Below are positions 31,072 through 41,248 of a DNA stretch of 64,000 bases, piece after piece (position 1 is the stretch's first letter; every line of letters begins with the position of its first letter). Made by a program: the position numbers and the translations under genes. The DNA is from Eubacteriales bacterium (lineage in GTDB: Bacteria > Bacillota > Clostridia > Lachnospirales > Lachnospiraceae): assembly GCA_030524455.1 (NCBI GenBank), contig JAUNGT010000001.1, positions 248,001 through 312,000 on the forward strand, read 5' to 3'. Below the pieces are notes generated by a model. It was not told the origin of the DNA. It did not search any database and saw only the letters and a list, made by a program, of their open reading frames with translations.

Positions 31072-31785
31072 CTAAAAGTGCAGCCGGCGGCGCACGGCGC
31101 TGCGCAGCCGCTTCCGGGACAGGATGGTGAGCAGGGCGACGGCGATCACCGCGCAGATGGACAGCACAATGGCCGACCAGGTCAGCCGGAGCGGCAGAGA
31201 CAGGAAGCGCTCGATCAAAAGCTCGATGCCGACGCACAGAAGGGCGGCCTCCGAAAAAAAGTACAGCCCGGCCATCAAAAAAGCGCCGGAAAGCTTTTTG
31301 AGCAGGAAGGCAAAGAGAAGCGCGGCAGCGGTGCAAAGGGCGGTGATGGGCAGCGCCAGCCGGAAGAACCAGTCATGATCCGGGGTGTTGAAGCCGATCA
31401 GGAACTGGTAGAGGGCGATGGCCAGCCCGTCGCAGAGCAGGGAGGCGTAGATGGGCATACGGGTGTAAATGACGGCCGGAATGGCCAGCACCCAGACGAC
31501 CAGGCAGGCGCCGACCACATAAAGGGACCAGGGATTTGACCGGAAGACAAGCAGGTTGAGCAGGACGCATACGGCGGAGGCGGCAGTCAGGGACACGGAC
31601 AGAAGGATCGCCAGATCCTTGCGTTTTACGGTTTCCACCTGCCCCTTCTCCACGGGGAAGGGAGGAAGGGACTGCTTTTTGGCGAGCTCTTTCAGCTCGT
31701 TTGGATTGACGACCGGGGTATTGCACAGGGGGCAGCGATCCAGGGACGGATCCAGCTTCACCCCGCAGTTGACACAGTATGACAT
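31072..31785 (-). CDS. DUF6320-type membrane protein with N-terminal zinc ribbon
   Basis: The 237-residue protein begins MSYCVNCGVKLDPSLDRCPL, a CxxC...CxxC zinc ribbon, followed by a charged linker and about six hydrophobic segments. It is the second gene of a two-gene minus-strand unit behind a condensation-type acyltransferase, a pairing I recognise from Lachnospiraceae. The zinc ribbon is cytoplasmic by topology. The function is unknown. AAGGAGA precedes the ATG at 31785. Confidence 0.75.
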   Translation of the reverse strand: MSYCVNCGVKLDPSLDRCPLCNTPVVNPNELKELAKKQSLPPFPVEKGQVETVKRKDLAILLSVSLTAASAVCVLLNLLVFRSNPWSLYVVGACLVVWVLAIPAVIYTRMPIYASLLCDGLAIALYQFLIGFNTPDHDWFFRLALPITALCTAAALLFAFLLKKLSGAFLMAGLYFFSEAALLCVGIELLIERFLSLPLRLTWSAIVLSICAVIAVALLTILSRKRLRSAVRRRLHF

Positions 31786-31812
31786 GAGTTCTCCTTTCCG
31801 GATAGGCGAGGT

Positions 31813-33102
31813 CTATTGTCGGTTGCTCTCGATGGTGACGGGGATCCCGTCCTCCACCAGCTTCTGAAAAAAGCGGCGCTCCACATCGGCCTCGATAATA
31901 CAGCTTGCAAAATTGACGGTCAGGGTGTCGCGAAAGCTTGCGACGGCGCAGTTGGTGCGCTGGGAGAAGGGCATTCCCATATAAATGTCGAAACGCTCGA
32001 CAAAGGGCTCCATCGGCCCGGGCACCTGGATAACTCCCATGTTGGTCAGCCCGGCGGAGGAATTTTTATCCTGCACCCGGCTGTAGAAGGAGCGGACCAC
32101 GATGTCCTTGATAAAAAGAGGGACGACGCGGATCAGGGGATTGCGCTTGGTGGCGGCGTTGGTGGTGATGTCGCCGCGCAGGAACTTTTCGTTAATGTAG
32201 TAGTGCATATAATTGTGAACCTGGGCGACAATCTCCTCAAACGTATATTCTCCGAGGCGCGGGTCGATGGAGGGATACACCATCGTGATGAAGTTGCGCA
32301 GGGTTTTGGAGGGGAAAAAGCGGCGCAGGTTGACGGGCATGGCCAGCCGCACGGGGCGCAGGCGCAGGTGGAAATCGTGCTCCTGCTTCTGCAGCAGGGA
32401 GTAGAGGAGCACCGCGTTTAAATATTCGGTGATCGTGGCCCGGTAGCCTTTTGCCACCCGCATCACGTCCTGCACGGACATGATGCCGTCGATGACATTT
32501 AGGGTATAGAAGGGCTCCCTGGTGCCCCGGACCCGGTAGGTTTTCTCCGAAGGGCGGGCGGGGCGCACCTGGGCATTGGCATAGCGCATATAGGCGTCCT
32601 CCAGCTCCTCCGGGTCCGGAGCGGCATCCACGTCCAGCACGAAGCCCTCGTTGGGAATGGGGTGGCCGCACAGACGAAGGTAGACGGCGGTGACGGTCTG
32701 GAGCAGGTACATTCCGCCGGTGCCGTCCCCCAGACTGTGATGGGCCTCCAGCGAGATCCGCCGCCCGTACCAGTAAAAGCGCACCAGATAGCGGTTGTTG
32801 CCCTTAAAGCTCATGGGCATGCAGAAATTGCGCACATCCGGGCGCACGAAGGGGCCGGGGCGGCTGTTCGGCTCCAGATAGCGCCAGAAAAGCCCTTTTC
32901 GCATGGCAGATTTATAGGTGGGGAACCGTTTCATGGCGATATCCACCGCCTGCTGTAAAAGATCAGGCCGCACGTCCTGCGTCAGCAGCACGGAGAGACG
33001 GTATACGGAGGAAAAATCCCGCCGCTGCAGCGTAGGGTATACGGTGGCAGACAGATCCAGGCGATACCAGGTCCTGGGTTCCGTTTTTTTAAAGTTTGGC
33101 AT
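31813..33102 (-). CDS. alcohol acetyltransferase/condensation-domain-like acyltransferase
   Basis: The 429-residue protein resembles the CoA-dependent acyltransferase/condensation superfamily. It has the HHxxxDG-type motif (AHHSLGDGTGG, His122 and Asp126), a DFxxx-like C-terminal region (NFASCIIEADVERRFFQKL), and mid-chain VRLAMPVNLRRFFPSKTLRN, matching the NxR substrate-channel region. ATG 33102 is preferred because AAAGGAAT lies at good spacing; 33108 is an alternative. It likely transfers an acyl group to an alcohol or amine, with unknown substrate. It is divergent from an esterase gene with only 73 bp between starts. Confidence 0.7.
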   Translation of the reverse strand: MPNFKKTEPRTWYRLDLSATVYPTLQRRDFSSVYRLSVLLTQDVRPDLLQQAVDIAMKRFPTYKSAMRKGLFWRYLEPNSRPGPFVRPDVRNFCMPMSFKGNNRYLVRFYWYGRRISLEAHHSLGDGTGGMYLLQTVTAVYLRLCGHPIPNEGFVLDVDAAPDPEELEDAYMRYANAQVRPARPSEKTYRVRGTREPFYTLNVIDGIMSVQDVMRVAKGYRATITEYLNAVLLYSLLQKQEHDFHLRLRPVRLAMPVNLRRFFPSKTLRNFITMVYPSIDPRLGEYTFEEIVAQVHNYMHYYINEKFLRGDITTNAATKRNPLIRVVPLFIKDIVVRSFYSRVQDKNSSAGLTNMGVIQVPGPMEPFVERFDIYMGMPFSQRTNCAVASFRDTLTVNFASCIIEADVERRFFQKLVEDGIPVTIESNRQ

Positions 33103-33175
33103 AGGCATATTCCTTTCGCGGATAGTATACACCAACGGGAAGGGAAAACACAAGAAGAACAGGGAGGATGAGAGC

Positions 33176-34066
33176 ATGGCGATCAGCGAGAAACAGAATC
33201 TGGGAATGATGAATCTGATCCGGAAGGTGCACGGACTGGTGGAGCGCCCGGATCTGAATCGGCACAGGCAGTCCCAGGACCGGATCGGAGCGCTTTTGGG
33301 AACGGAGAAGAGCGCCTCCTACACGCCGGTGACGGTGGAAGGGATGGAGTGCGAGTGGGTGCGCCCGGCCCGGGCAAGACGCAGGCGGCAGGTGATTTTG
33401 TACTGTCACGGCGGAGGCTATTCCACGGGAAGCGCCGTGTATGCCAGGACGCTGACGACCCGTCTGGCGGAAGGGACGGGCATGGATGTACTGTGCTTTA
33501 ACTACCGGCTTGCGCCGGAGCATCCGTATCCGGCCGCCGCAGAGGACGCTGTAAAGGCCTGGGATTATCTGATGCAGATCGGCTATGGGGCAAGAGACGT
33601 ATTTGTGGCGGGGGATTCAGCGGGAGGTAACCTGGCGCTGGTGCTGACGCTTTTGTTAAAGGAAAGGGAGCGCTTTTTGCCCGCCGCCCTGGTGCTTTTG
33701 TCGCCCTGGACGGATCTGACCGGCTCGGGGAAAAGCTATGAGAGCAAAAAGGAGCTGGATCCGGTGCTGGACCGGGCTTATCTGGATCGGATGATCGGCA
33801 ACTATGCGGATAAACAGACGCTTTCCGATCCCTGTATCTCGCCGCTGTTCGGGGATTTTTGCGGCTTCCCGCCCACTTATATCCAGGCGGGCAGCAACGA
33901 GATTTTGCTGTCCGACGCGGAGCTTTTATACAAAAGGCTGAAAAAGGAAAACGTTCCGGTGCGGATCGACGTCTATAAGGGAATGTGGCATGTGTTTCAG
34001 ATGTCCCCGCTGAAGGTGTCGGCGGAGGCGCTGGAAAAATGCGCGCAATTTATTCTGGATATTTGA
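33176..34066 (+). CDS. alpha/beta-hydrolase, hormone-sensitive lipase-like esterase
   Basis: The 296-residue cytosolic esterase has the HGGG oxyanion motif (YCHGGGYSTGS, residues 78-81), the nucleophile motif GDSAGGN (Ser148), and the family phrases FNYRLAPEHPYPAAAEDA and SPWTDLTGSG. The catalytic Asp lies near ILLSDAELLYKRL and the His in GMWHVFQ. It hydrolyses short-chain esters by family. Its position opposite an acyltransferase gene suggests that one makes and the other removes an acyl ester, but this is inference. GGGAGGATGAGAGC precedes ATG 33176. Confidence 0.88.
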   Translation: MAISEKQNLGMMNLIRKVHGLVERPDLNRHRQSQDRIGALLGTEKSASYTPVTVEGMECEWVRPARARRRRQVILYCHGGGYSTGSAVYARTLTTRLAEGTGMDVLCFNYRLAPEHPYPAAAEDAVKAWDYLMQIGYGARDVFVAGDSAGGNLALVLTLLLKERERFLPAALVLLSPWTDLTGSGKSYESKKELDPVLDRAYLDRMIGNYADKQTLSDPCISPLFGDFCGFPPTYIQAGSNEILLSDAELLYKRLKKENVPVRIDVYKGMWHVFQMSPLKVSAEALEKCAQFILDI

Positions 34067-34141
34067 CGCGGAAAAAAGGAAACGGAGGATTTTTGCAGAA
34101 TAATAGAGCATAGGCAAAGTTTTTTACGATCGGAGGCACGA

Positions 34142-35146
34142 ATGAATATCCGCGAGGATCTGGAAAGGTGGGAGGAGGCCTATTTGAGCCCCTTTGCCGC
34201 CCTGAGCCAAAATTCCATGGGCAGGCTGCATGAGGAGGAGCAGTGCGACATCCGCCCGGTGTTCCAGCGGGACAGGGACCGGATTATCCACAGCAAATCC
34301 TTCCGCAGACTGAAGGATAAGACGCAGGTGTTCCTCTCTCCCCAGGGGGATCACTACCGGACCCGGCTGACCCACACGCTGGAGGTTTCGCAGAACGCCC
34401 GCACCATCGCCCGGGCGCTGCGGCTCAACGAGGAGCTGGTGGAGGCCATTGCGCTGGGACATGATCTGGGGCACACGCCCTTTGGACATGCCGGGGAACG
34501 GGCCTTGAACCGGGTCTGCCCCTACGGCTTTGACCATGCGGAGCAGAGCGTGCGGACGGTGGATCTTCTGGAGAAGGACGGACAGGGCCTGAATCTTACC
34601 TTCGAGGTCCGGGACGGCATCCGCAACCATCAGACCAAGGGCCATCCGATGACGCTGGAGGGCTGTATCGTGCGGCTTTCGGACAAGATCGCCTACATTC
34701 ATCACGATATGGACGACGCGATCCGGGCGGGGATTTTGTCCGAGGAGGATGTGCCTGCCTCCATCCGGGAGGTTCTGGGCCGCACGACGGGGGAGCGGTT
34801 AAACTGCCTGATCCACGACATTGTGCAAAACAGCCGGGGCAAGGACCGGATCGCCATGACGAAGCCGGTGGAGGCCGCCATGCAGGCGCTGCGCCGGTTC
34901 ATGTTCGAGCAGGTTTACGAAAATCCCAGGGCAAAGGGGGAGGAGAGCAAGGCGGAGATCCTGATGGAGACGCTTTACGATTATTACCTTCACCACCTGG
35001 AGCTTTTGCCGGAGGACTTAAAGGCCCTGATGGAAAAGGGGGAGCCCCGGGAGCGGATTGTGTGCGACTATGTGGGAGCCATGACGGACCGGTTCGCCAT
35101 CGCCAAGTACGAGGAGATTTATATCCCCCGGACATGGCAGTACTGA
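34142..35146 (+). CDS. dgt: dGTP triphosphohydrolase-like HD-domain protein
   Basis: The 334-residue HD-superfamily enzyme should hydrolyse deoxynucleoside triphosphates, shaping dNTP pools. It has the H...HD...D signature: the first His in TRLTHTLEVSQNARTIARAL, HD in AIALGHDLGHTPFGHAGE, and Asp in IVRLSDKIAYIHHDMDD. Length fits the short dGTPase-like class. GGAGGCACG precedes ATG 34142. It precedes dnaG-rpoD, a gene order common in Clostridia. Confidence 0.9.
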   Translation: MNIREDLERWEEAYLSPFAALSQNSMGRLHEEEQCDIRPVFQRDRDRIIHSKSFRRLKDKTQVFLSPQGDHYRTRLTHTLEVSQNARTIARALRLNEELVEAIALGHDLGHTPFGHAGERALNRVCPYGFDHAEQSVRTVDLLEKDGQGLNLTFEVRDGIRNHQTKGHPMTLEGCIVRLSDKIAYIHHDMDDAIRAGILSEEDVPASIREVLGRTTGERLNCLIHDIVQNSRGKDRIAMTKPVEAAMQALRRFMFEQVYENPRAKGEESKAEILMETLYDYYLHHLELLPEDLKALMEKGEPRERIVCDYVGAMTDRFAIAKYEEIYIPRTWQY

Positions 35147-35182
35147 GACAGCGGCGCAGCCGGAAGGGAGGAAGGAATCGAC

Positions 35183-36955
35183 ATGTATTATCCGGATGAG
35201 CTGATCGAGGAGGTCAGAACAAAAAACGATATCCTGGAGGTGATCTCCGGCTATGTGCGCCTGCAGAAGAAGGGAAGCAATTATTTCGGCCTGTGTCCTT
35301 TTCACAATGAAAAGTCCCCCTCCTTCTCCGTATCGCAGGGCAAGCAGATGTACTACTGCTTCGGCTGCGGGGCGGGCGGCAATGTGATCACCTTTCTGAT
35401 GGAATACGAGAACCTGACGTTTCAGGAGGCAGTGAAGGCGCTGGCGGAGCGGGCCGGTGTGGCGCTGCCCGAGATGGAATACAGCCAGGAGATGAAAAAG
35501 CAGCAGAGCCGCCGGATGAAGCTTCTGGAGGTCAACCGGGAGGCGGCCAAATATTTTTATTATCAGCTGCGCAGACCCCAGGGGGCGGCGGGGCTGCAGT
35601 ATCTGCGGGAGCGTATGCTTTCGGAGGAGACGATGCAGCACTTCGGCCTGGGCTATGCCAACAAGTACAGCGACGACCTGATCCGCTATCTGAAGTCGCG
35701 GGGCTATGCGGAGGAGCTGATCCGGGACGCGGGCCTGTGCAACGTGGATGAAAAGCACGGCATGTACGACAAGTTCTGGAACCGGGTGATGTTCCCGATT
35801 CAGGATATCAACCACCGGGTGATCGGTTTCGGGGGCCGGGTGATGGGAGACGGGAAGCCCAAATATCTGAATTCCCCGGAGACGGAGATTTTTGACAAGA
35901 GCAGAAACCTCTACGGGCTGAATTTTGCCCGGACGAGCCGGACCGGCAACATCATCCTCTGCGAGGGCTATATGGATGTGATCGCCATGCACCAGGCGGG
36001 CTTTACCCAGGCGGTGGCCTCCCTGGGAACCGCTTTCACCGCCGGGCAGGCGACGCTTCTTCGGCGTTACGCCAAGGAAATCCTTCTCTCCTACGACAGC
36101 GACGGGGCGGGCACCAACGCGGCCCTCAGGGCGATCGGGATCCTCAAGGAGGCCGGCATGAGCGGGAGAGTGATCAATCTGGAGCCCTACAAGGATCCGG
36201 ACGAGTTCATAAAAGCCCTGGGGGCGGAGGAGTTCCAGAAGCGGCTGGACAACGCGGAAAACAGCTTTTTCTTCGAGCTGAGGCAGGCGCAGAAGGGCTT
36301 TGACCTGTCGGATCCGGAGCAAAAGACCAATTTCCACCGGGAGATTGCCCGGAAGCTGTGCAGTTTTTCCGAGGAGGTGGAGCGGGAAAACTATATCGAG
36401 GCGGCGGCGGAGAAATACCACATCGGCTTTGAGAACCTGCGCAGGCTGGTGGCCTCCTACGCGGCCCAGACCGGTTTTGCAAAACCTGCCATCCGGCCGA
36501 AGTCCGGCGTGCACAAAAAGGATGCCGCCGGGGAGGGGATCAGAAACAGCCAGAAGCTTCTGCTGACCTGGCTGGCGGATCGGCCGGGGCTTTATGCCAG
36601 GGTTAAAAAATACCTTTCCCCCGCCGATTTTACGGAAGGGCTTTACGAGAGAGTGGCGGCCCGGATGTTTGAGGAGCTGGAGCAGGGGCAGCTAAATCCT
36701 GCGGGGATCATCAGCATGTTCGAGGAGGAGCAGGACCAGCGGGAGGCGGCCTCTTTGTTCCACGCCAAGCTTGCGCGGCTGGAGAGCGTGCAGGAGGAGG
36801 AAAAGGCCTTCCACTACATTCTCTACGCGGTCAAGAAAAACAGCTATGAGCGCGACAGCGCCCGGCTCGGCTCGGATGTGGAGGCGCTGCAGCGGGTGAT
36901 CGCCGGCAAGAAGCAGCTGGAGGAATTATCAAGGACGCACATATCATTAGAATAG
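35183..36955 (+). CDS. dnaG: DNA primase
   Basis: This enzyme makes RNA primers for chromosome replication. The 590 residues show the N-terminal CHC2 zinc finger (Cys38, His41, Cys59, Cys62 in LCPFHNEKSPSF and YYCFGCGAGGN), the RNA polymerase basic region, and the TOPRIM domain (IILCEGYMDVIAMHQAG, LSYDSDGAGTNAAL). A C-terminal helicase-binding region follows. GGAGGAAGGAATCG precedes ATG 35183. It is followed 21 bases later by rpoD in the classical macromolecular synthesis operon. Confidence 0.97.
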   Translation: MYYPDELIEEVRTKNDILEVISGYVRLQKKGSNYFGLCPFHNEKSPSFSVSQGKQMYYCFGCGAGGNVITFLMEYENLTFQEAVKALAERAGVALPEMEYSQEMKKQQSRRMKLLEVNREAAKYFYYQLRRPQGAAGLQYLRERMLSEETMQHFGLGYANKYSDDLIRYLKSRGYAEELIRDAGLCNVDEKHGMYDKFWNRVMFPIQDINHRVIGFGGRVMGDGKPKYLNSPETEIFDKSRNLYGLNFARTSRTGNIILCEGYMDVIAMHQAGFTQAVASLGTAFTAGQATLLRRYAKEILLSYDSDGAGTNAALRAIGILKEAGMSGRVINLEPYKDPDEFIKALGAEEFQKRLDNAENSFFFELRQAQKGFDLSDPEQKTNFHREIARKLCSFSEEVERENYIEAAAEKYHIGFENLRRLVASYAAQTGFAKPAIRPKSGVHKKDAAGEGIRNSQKLLLTWLADRPGLYARVKKYLSPADFTEGLYERVAARMFEELEQGQLNPAGIISMFEEEQDQREAASLFHAKLARLESVQEEEKAFHYILYAVKKNSYERDSARLGSDVEALQRVIAGKKQLEELSRTHISLE

Positions 36956-36976
36956 ACGAAAGGGATGTGAAGGAAC

Positions 36977-38091
<1,115 letters not shown>

Positions 38092-38092
<1 letters not shown>

Positions 38093-38928
38093 TGAAAAGG
38101 GTAGCGCTGTCAAAAAGGATGCAGGCCGTGGCGGATCTGGTGCCGTCCGGCTTTACGGCCGCAGATATCGGCTGCGACCACGGCTTTGTGTCCGTTTATC
38201 TGGCGGGGGAGGGGATCTGTCCCCATGTCTGGGCGGCGGATGTCCGCAGGGGCCCCCTGGACCGGGCCCGGGAGCATATCGCGGCCAGCGGCCTGGAGCA
38301 AAAAATCACGGCGGTGCTCTCCGACGGCCTGAAAAATATCCCGTCCAGACCGGAGGGCGGGCCGGAGGGCGTTCTCATAGCCGGAATGGGCGGTAAGCTG
38401 ATGGCGCGGATCCTGGCCGATGCTCCGGAAAAGACCTCGGCCCTGTCCTGGTGCGTGCTGGCTCCCCAGTCGGAGGTCTGGCTGGCGCGCCGGGAGCTGG
38501 AGAGCCGGGGGTTTTTCATTGTCCGGGAGCGGATGGTGGAGGAGGACGGAAAGTTCTATCCCGTCATGCTGGGGCTTGGACCGGAGGAGCGCTGGAGCAT
38601 CCCGGTCGGAGAGGCACGGCTGCGGCGCCGGGAGCTGGACAAACGGATGGAGCGGGCTGGCTTGGATGAGAGAGCGCGGCAGGCTGCGATGGACTGGCTG
38701 GGAGCAGAGCCGGTATCCGGAAAAGACGCTGTACTATTTTCTTTTTTGGAGCATACAATCAGGACAGACGAGGCGCTGCTGGCGGGACTTTCGGAGCGGA
38801 CGGACACAGCGCGCAGCGCGGACGGGGAGAGGGAGCGGCGAATGCAGCAGCGCTGCCTCCAGCTGCAGGAGAGGCTGCAGCTGGCGCGGCAGGTGCGGGA
38901 GCTGATGAGCGCTTCGGCGCAGGGCTGA
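38092..38928 (+). CDS. trmK: tRNA (adenine(22)-N1)-methyltransferase
   Basis: This SAM-dependent enzyme methylates A22 of tRNAs. The 278-residue protein has the Rossmann motif TAADIGCDHGFVSVYLAGEG, ADVRRGPLDRAREHIAASGL and GVLIAGMGGKLMARIL. It also has NPP-like APQSEVWLARRELESRGF, matching the TrmK family that conventionally follows rpoD in Firmicutes. The C-terminal part is Arg/Glu-rich and coiled. ATG 38092 overlaps the rpoD stop, implying coupled translation. Confidence 0.9.
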
Positions 38929-38955
38929 GCCGCCGCAAAAAAGAGAGAGGTGGAT

Positions 38956-40614
38956 ATGCAGATCAGGGCAGAAGTAAACGGAAAAACATACTTTTGTGAA
39001 GAAAAGGATACTTACCGGGACCTGGCGGACCGGGTGCAGGACGAATACGGGCACCGGATCGTGCTGGCGGTGGCGGACGGGAAGATCCGGGAGCTGTTCT
39101 GGCCGGTGCGGGACGGGGCCAGGGTCAGCTTTCTGACACTTTCCGACCGGGTGGGCCACGACACCTATGCCCGGAGCGCGGTGATGCTTCTGATGAAGGC
39201 GGCGGCGGATGTGGCCGGCGGTCCGGGAGAGGGTGAGATGAAGGTGGAATTTTCCGTCGGACGGGGACTCTACTGCTCGCCCCGGCGGGGGCTGCGGGCG
39301 GATGCAGCCTTTACGGAGCAGGTGCGGGAGCGCATGCGCGCCCTGGCTGCGCAGAGGATCCCCTTTGAAAAAAAGGCCTGGCCCACGGACGAGGCCATCC
39401 GTCTGTTTGAGCGGCAGGGAATGCGGGATAAGGTGCAGCTTTTTGCTTACCGCAGGGGCTCCTACATCAATGTGTACAGCCTGGACGGCTACTATGACTA
39501 CAATTACGGTTATATGGTGCCGGACACCGGATATGTGGACTGCTTTGACCTGATTCCCTATCGGGAGGGGATGATGCTGATCCTTCCCACGGCGGAGGAG
39601 CCGGAGGAGACGCCGGCCTTTGAGGATCGGGCAAAGCTGTTTGAGACGCTGCTTTCCTCCACCCGCTGGGGCGACCGGATCGGCATCGACACGGTGGGGG
39701 ATCTGAACGATAAAATCTGCAGCGGCGACCTGGCGGAGCTGATTTTGGTGCAGGAGGCCATGCAGGAGAGCCGGATCGGGCAGATTGCCCAGGAGATCGC
39801 CTCCCGCCCGCATGTGAAGTTTGTGATGATCGCGGGCCCCTCCTCCTCCGGAAAGACCACCTTTTCCCACCGGCTGTCCATCCAGCTGAAAACCTTCGGC
39901 CTGCGGCCGCATCCCATCGAGGTGGACAATTACTTTGTGGAGCGGGATAAGACGCCCCGCGACGCGGACGGCAAATATAACTTCGAGTGTCTTGAGGCCA
40001 TCGATACGGAGCGCTTCAACCGGGATATGTGCGAGCTTCTGGAGGGAAAACGGGTGGAGCTGCCCACCTACAACTTCAAGACCGGCAGGCGGGAATATAA
40101 CGGCAATTTCCTGCAGCTTGGGACGGAGGATATCCTGGTGATCGAGGGAATCCACGGCTTAAACGACAGGATGTCCTACGCCCTTCCAAACGAGAGCAAG
40201 TACAAAATTTATATCAGCTCGCTGACCTGCTTAAATGTGGATGAGCATAACCGGATCCGTACCACGGACGGACGGCTTTTGCGGCGCCTGGTGCGGGACG
40301 CCAGGACGCGGGGCATCAGCGCGCGCCAGACGATCAGCCAGTGGCCCTCGGTGCGCCGGGGCGAGGAGGAAAATATTTTCCCTTATCAGGAGAGCGCGGA
40401 CGCCATGTTCAACTCGGCGCTGATTTACGAGCTGTGCGTGCTCAAAACCTATGCGGAGCCTCTTTTGTACAGCATCAAAAAGACCGATCCGGAATATTTT
40501 GAGGCCAAGCGGCTGCTGAAGTTTCTGGACTATTTTGTGGGCGTAAGCAGCGAGAAGGTTCCGAATAATTCCATTGTGCGGGAGTTTATCGGGGGCAGCA
40601 GCTTTCGGGTGTGA
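38956..40614 (+). CDS. TGS-like/uridine kinase-family nucleoside kinase
   Basis: The 552-residue protein has an N-terminal TGS/ubiquitin-like domain (residues 1-60), a middle part resembling the threonyl-tRNA synthetase editing-type fold, and a C-terminal P-loop kinase. The kinase has Walker A AGPSSSGKTTFSHRLS and the motifs HPIEVDNYFVERDKTPRD, LPTYNFKTGRREY and ILVIEGIHGLND, as in uridine kinase and phosphoribulokinase. It likely phosphorylates a nucleoside or related metabolite; the substrate is uncertain. AGAGAGAGGTGG supports ATG 38956; GTG 38950 is in frame. It ends the dnaG-rpoD-trmK cluster. Confidence 0.85.
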   Translation: MQIRAEVNGKTYFCEEKDTYRDLADRVQDEYGHRIVLAVADGKIRELFWPVRDGARVSFLTLSDRVGHDTYARSAVMLLMKAAADVAGGPGEGEMKVEFSVGRGLYCSPRRGLRADAAFTEQVRERMRALAAQRIPFEKKAWPTDEAIRLFERQGMRDKVQLFAYRRGSYINVYSLDGYYDYNYGYMVPDTGYVDCFDLIPYREGMMLILPTAEEPEETPAFEDRAKLFETLLSSTRWGDRIGIDTVGDLNDKICSGDLAELILVQEAMQESRIGQIAQEIASRPHVKFVMIAGPSSSGKTTFSHRLSIQLKTFGLRPHPIEVDNYFVERDKTPRDADGKYNFECLEAIDTERFNRDMCELLEGKRVELPTYNFKTGRREYNGNFLQLGTEDILVIEGIHGLNDRMSYALPNESKYKIYISSLTCLNVDEHNRIRTTDGRLLRRLVRDARTRGISARQTISQWPSVRRGEEENIFPYQESADAMFNSALIYELCVLKTYAEPLLYSIKKTDPEYFEAKRLLKFLDYFVGVSSEKVPNNSIVREFIGGSSFRV

Positions 40615-40634
40615 CGAGGGATGGAAAAGAGGGC

Positions 40635-40663
40635 TTGCCAAGCGGCTGTTTTGCTGGTAAGAT
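40635..40663 (+). promoter_or_regulatory. promoter of rnpB
   Basis: TTGCCA (40635-40640) and TAAGAT (40658-40663) are 17 bp apart and place the start of transcription at the 5' strand of the RNase P P1 helix. Confidence 0.75.
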
Positions 40664-40670
40664 AGCACAT

Positions 40671-41032
40671 GGTAAGTAAGACAAATGGTCGCGGCTGTCA
40701 GCCTTTGAGGCGCCCGAAAGGGGACAGGTGAGGAAAGTCCGGGCTTCACAGGGCAGGATGCCGGATAACGTCCGGTGGAGGTGACTCCAAGGATAGTGCA
40801 ACAGAAATATACCGCCAGGCGTCTGCCTGGTAAGGGTGGAAGGGCAGTGTAAGAGACTACCGCCCGTCCGGTAACGGGCGGGGCATATGTAAACCCCATC
40901 CGAAGCAAGACCGAACAGAAAGCGACAGGCCGGCCCGGCCTGCTTTCAGGTGGGTCGCTTGATCCTGCCGGCGACGGCAGGGCTAGATAGATGACCATTC
41001 ACGACATAACCCGGCTTATCGTTTTGCTTACC
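40671..41032 (+). ncRNA. rnpB: RNase P RNA, type A
   Basis: This is the catalytic RNA that trims tRNA 5' leaders. Conserved segments are the GAGGAAAGTCCGGGCTTC CR-I region, the J-region GTGCAACAGAAA, AACCCCATCCGAAGCAAGA, and the terminal AGATAGATGACC and CGACATAACCCGGCTTATCG. The P1 helix pairs GGTAAGTAAGAC (40671) with GTTTTGCTTACC (ending 41032), allowing G-U pairs. The length of about 362 bases is normal. Confidence 0.96.
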
Positions 41033-41075
41033 CTTGTCTATCGAGGGTACCCTTTGCGGGAGTGACAAGCTTCGC

Positions 41076-41135
41076 GGAAGCTGCCCGGAGTCGATGCGCG
41101 CGTCTGCGCGGTATCCTTCCGGCAGCTTCTTTTAT
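41076..41135 (+). terminator. terminator downstream of rnpB
   Basis: GGAAGCTGCC and GGCAGCTTC pair across a GC-rich loop that contains CGCGCG-type self-complementary bases, followed by TTTTATTT. Confidence 0.7.
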
Positions 41136-41141
41136 TTCTTA

Positions 41142-41215
41142 ACAGTTCAGCCAGCCGGGAGCGCCCGATGATAAGCAGGAAACGGCGTTCCGCCTTATTC
41201 CGCGGGCTGAACTGT
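41142..41215 (-). repeat. family 1 dispersed repeat, deleted copy E (74 bp)
   Basis: Both ends are present (ACAGTTCAGCC and GGCTGAACTGT), but the hairpin arm is missing. Read on the minus strand it carries the GGAATAAGGCGGAACGCCG segment shared with copy C and the GGGCGCTCCC core. It lies between rnpB and the nuclease gene. Confidence 0.75.
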
Positions 41216-41248
41216 TACTTTGTATCATCAGGAAGGAAAAGCAAAATT

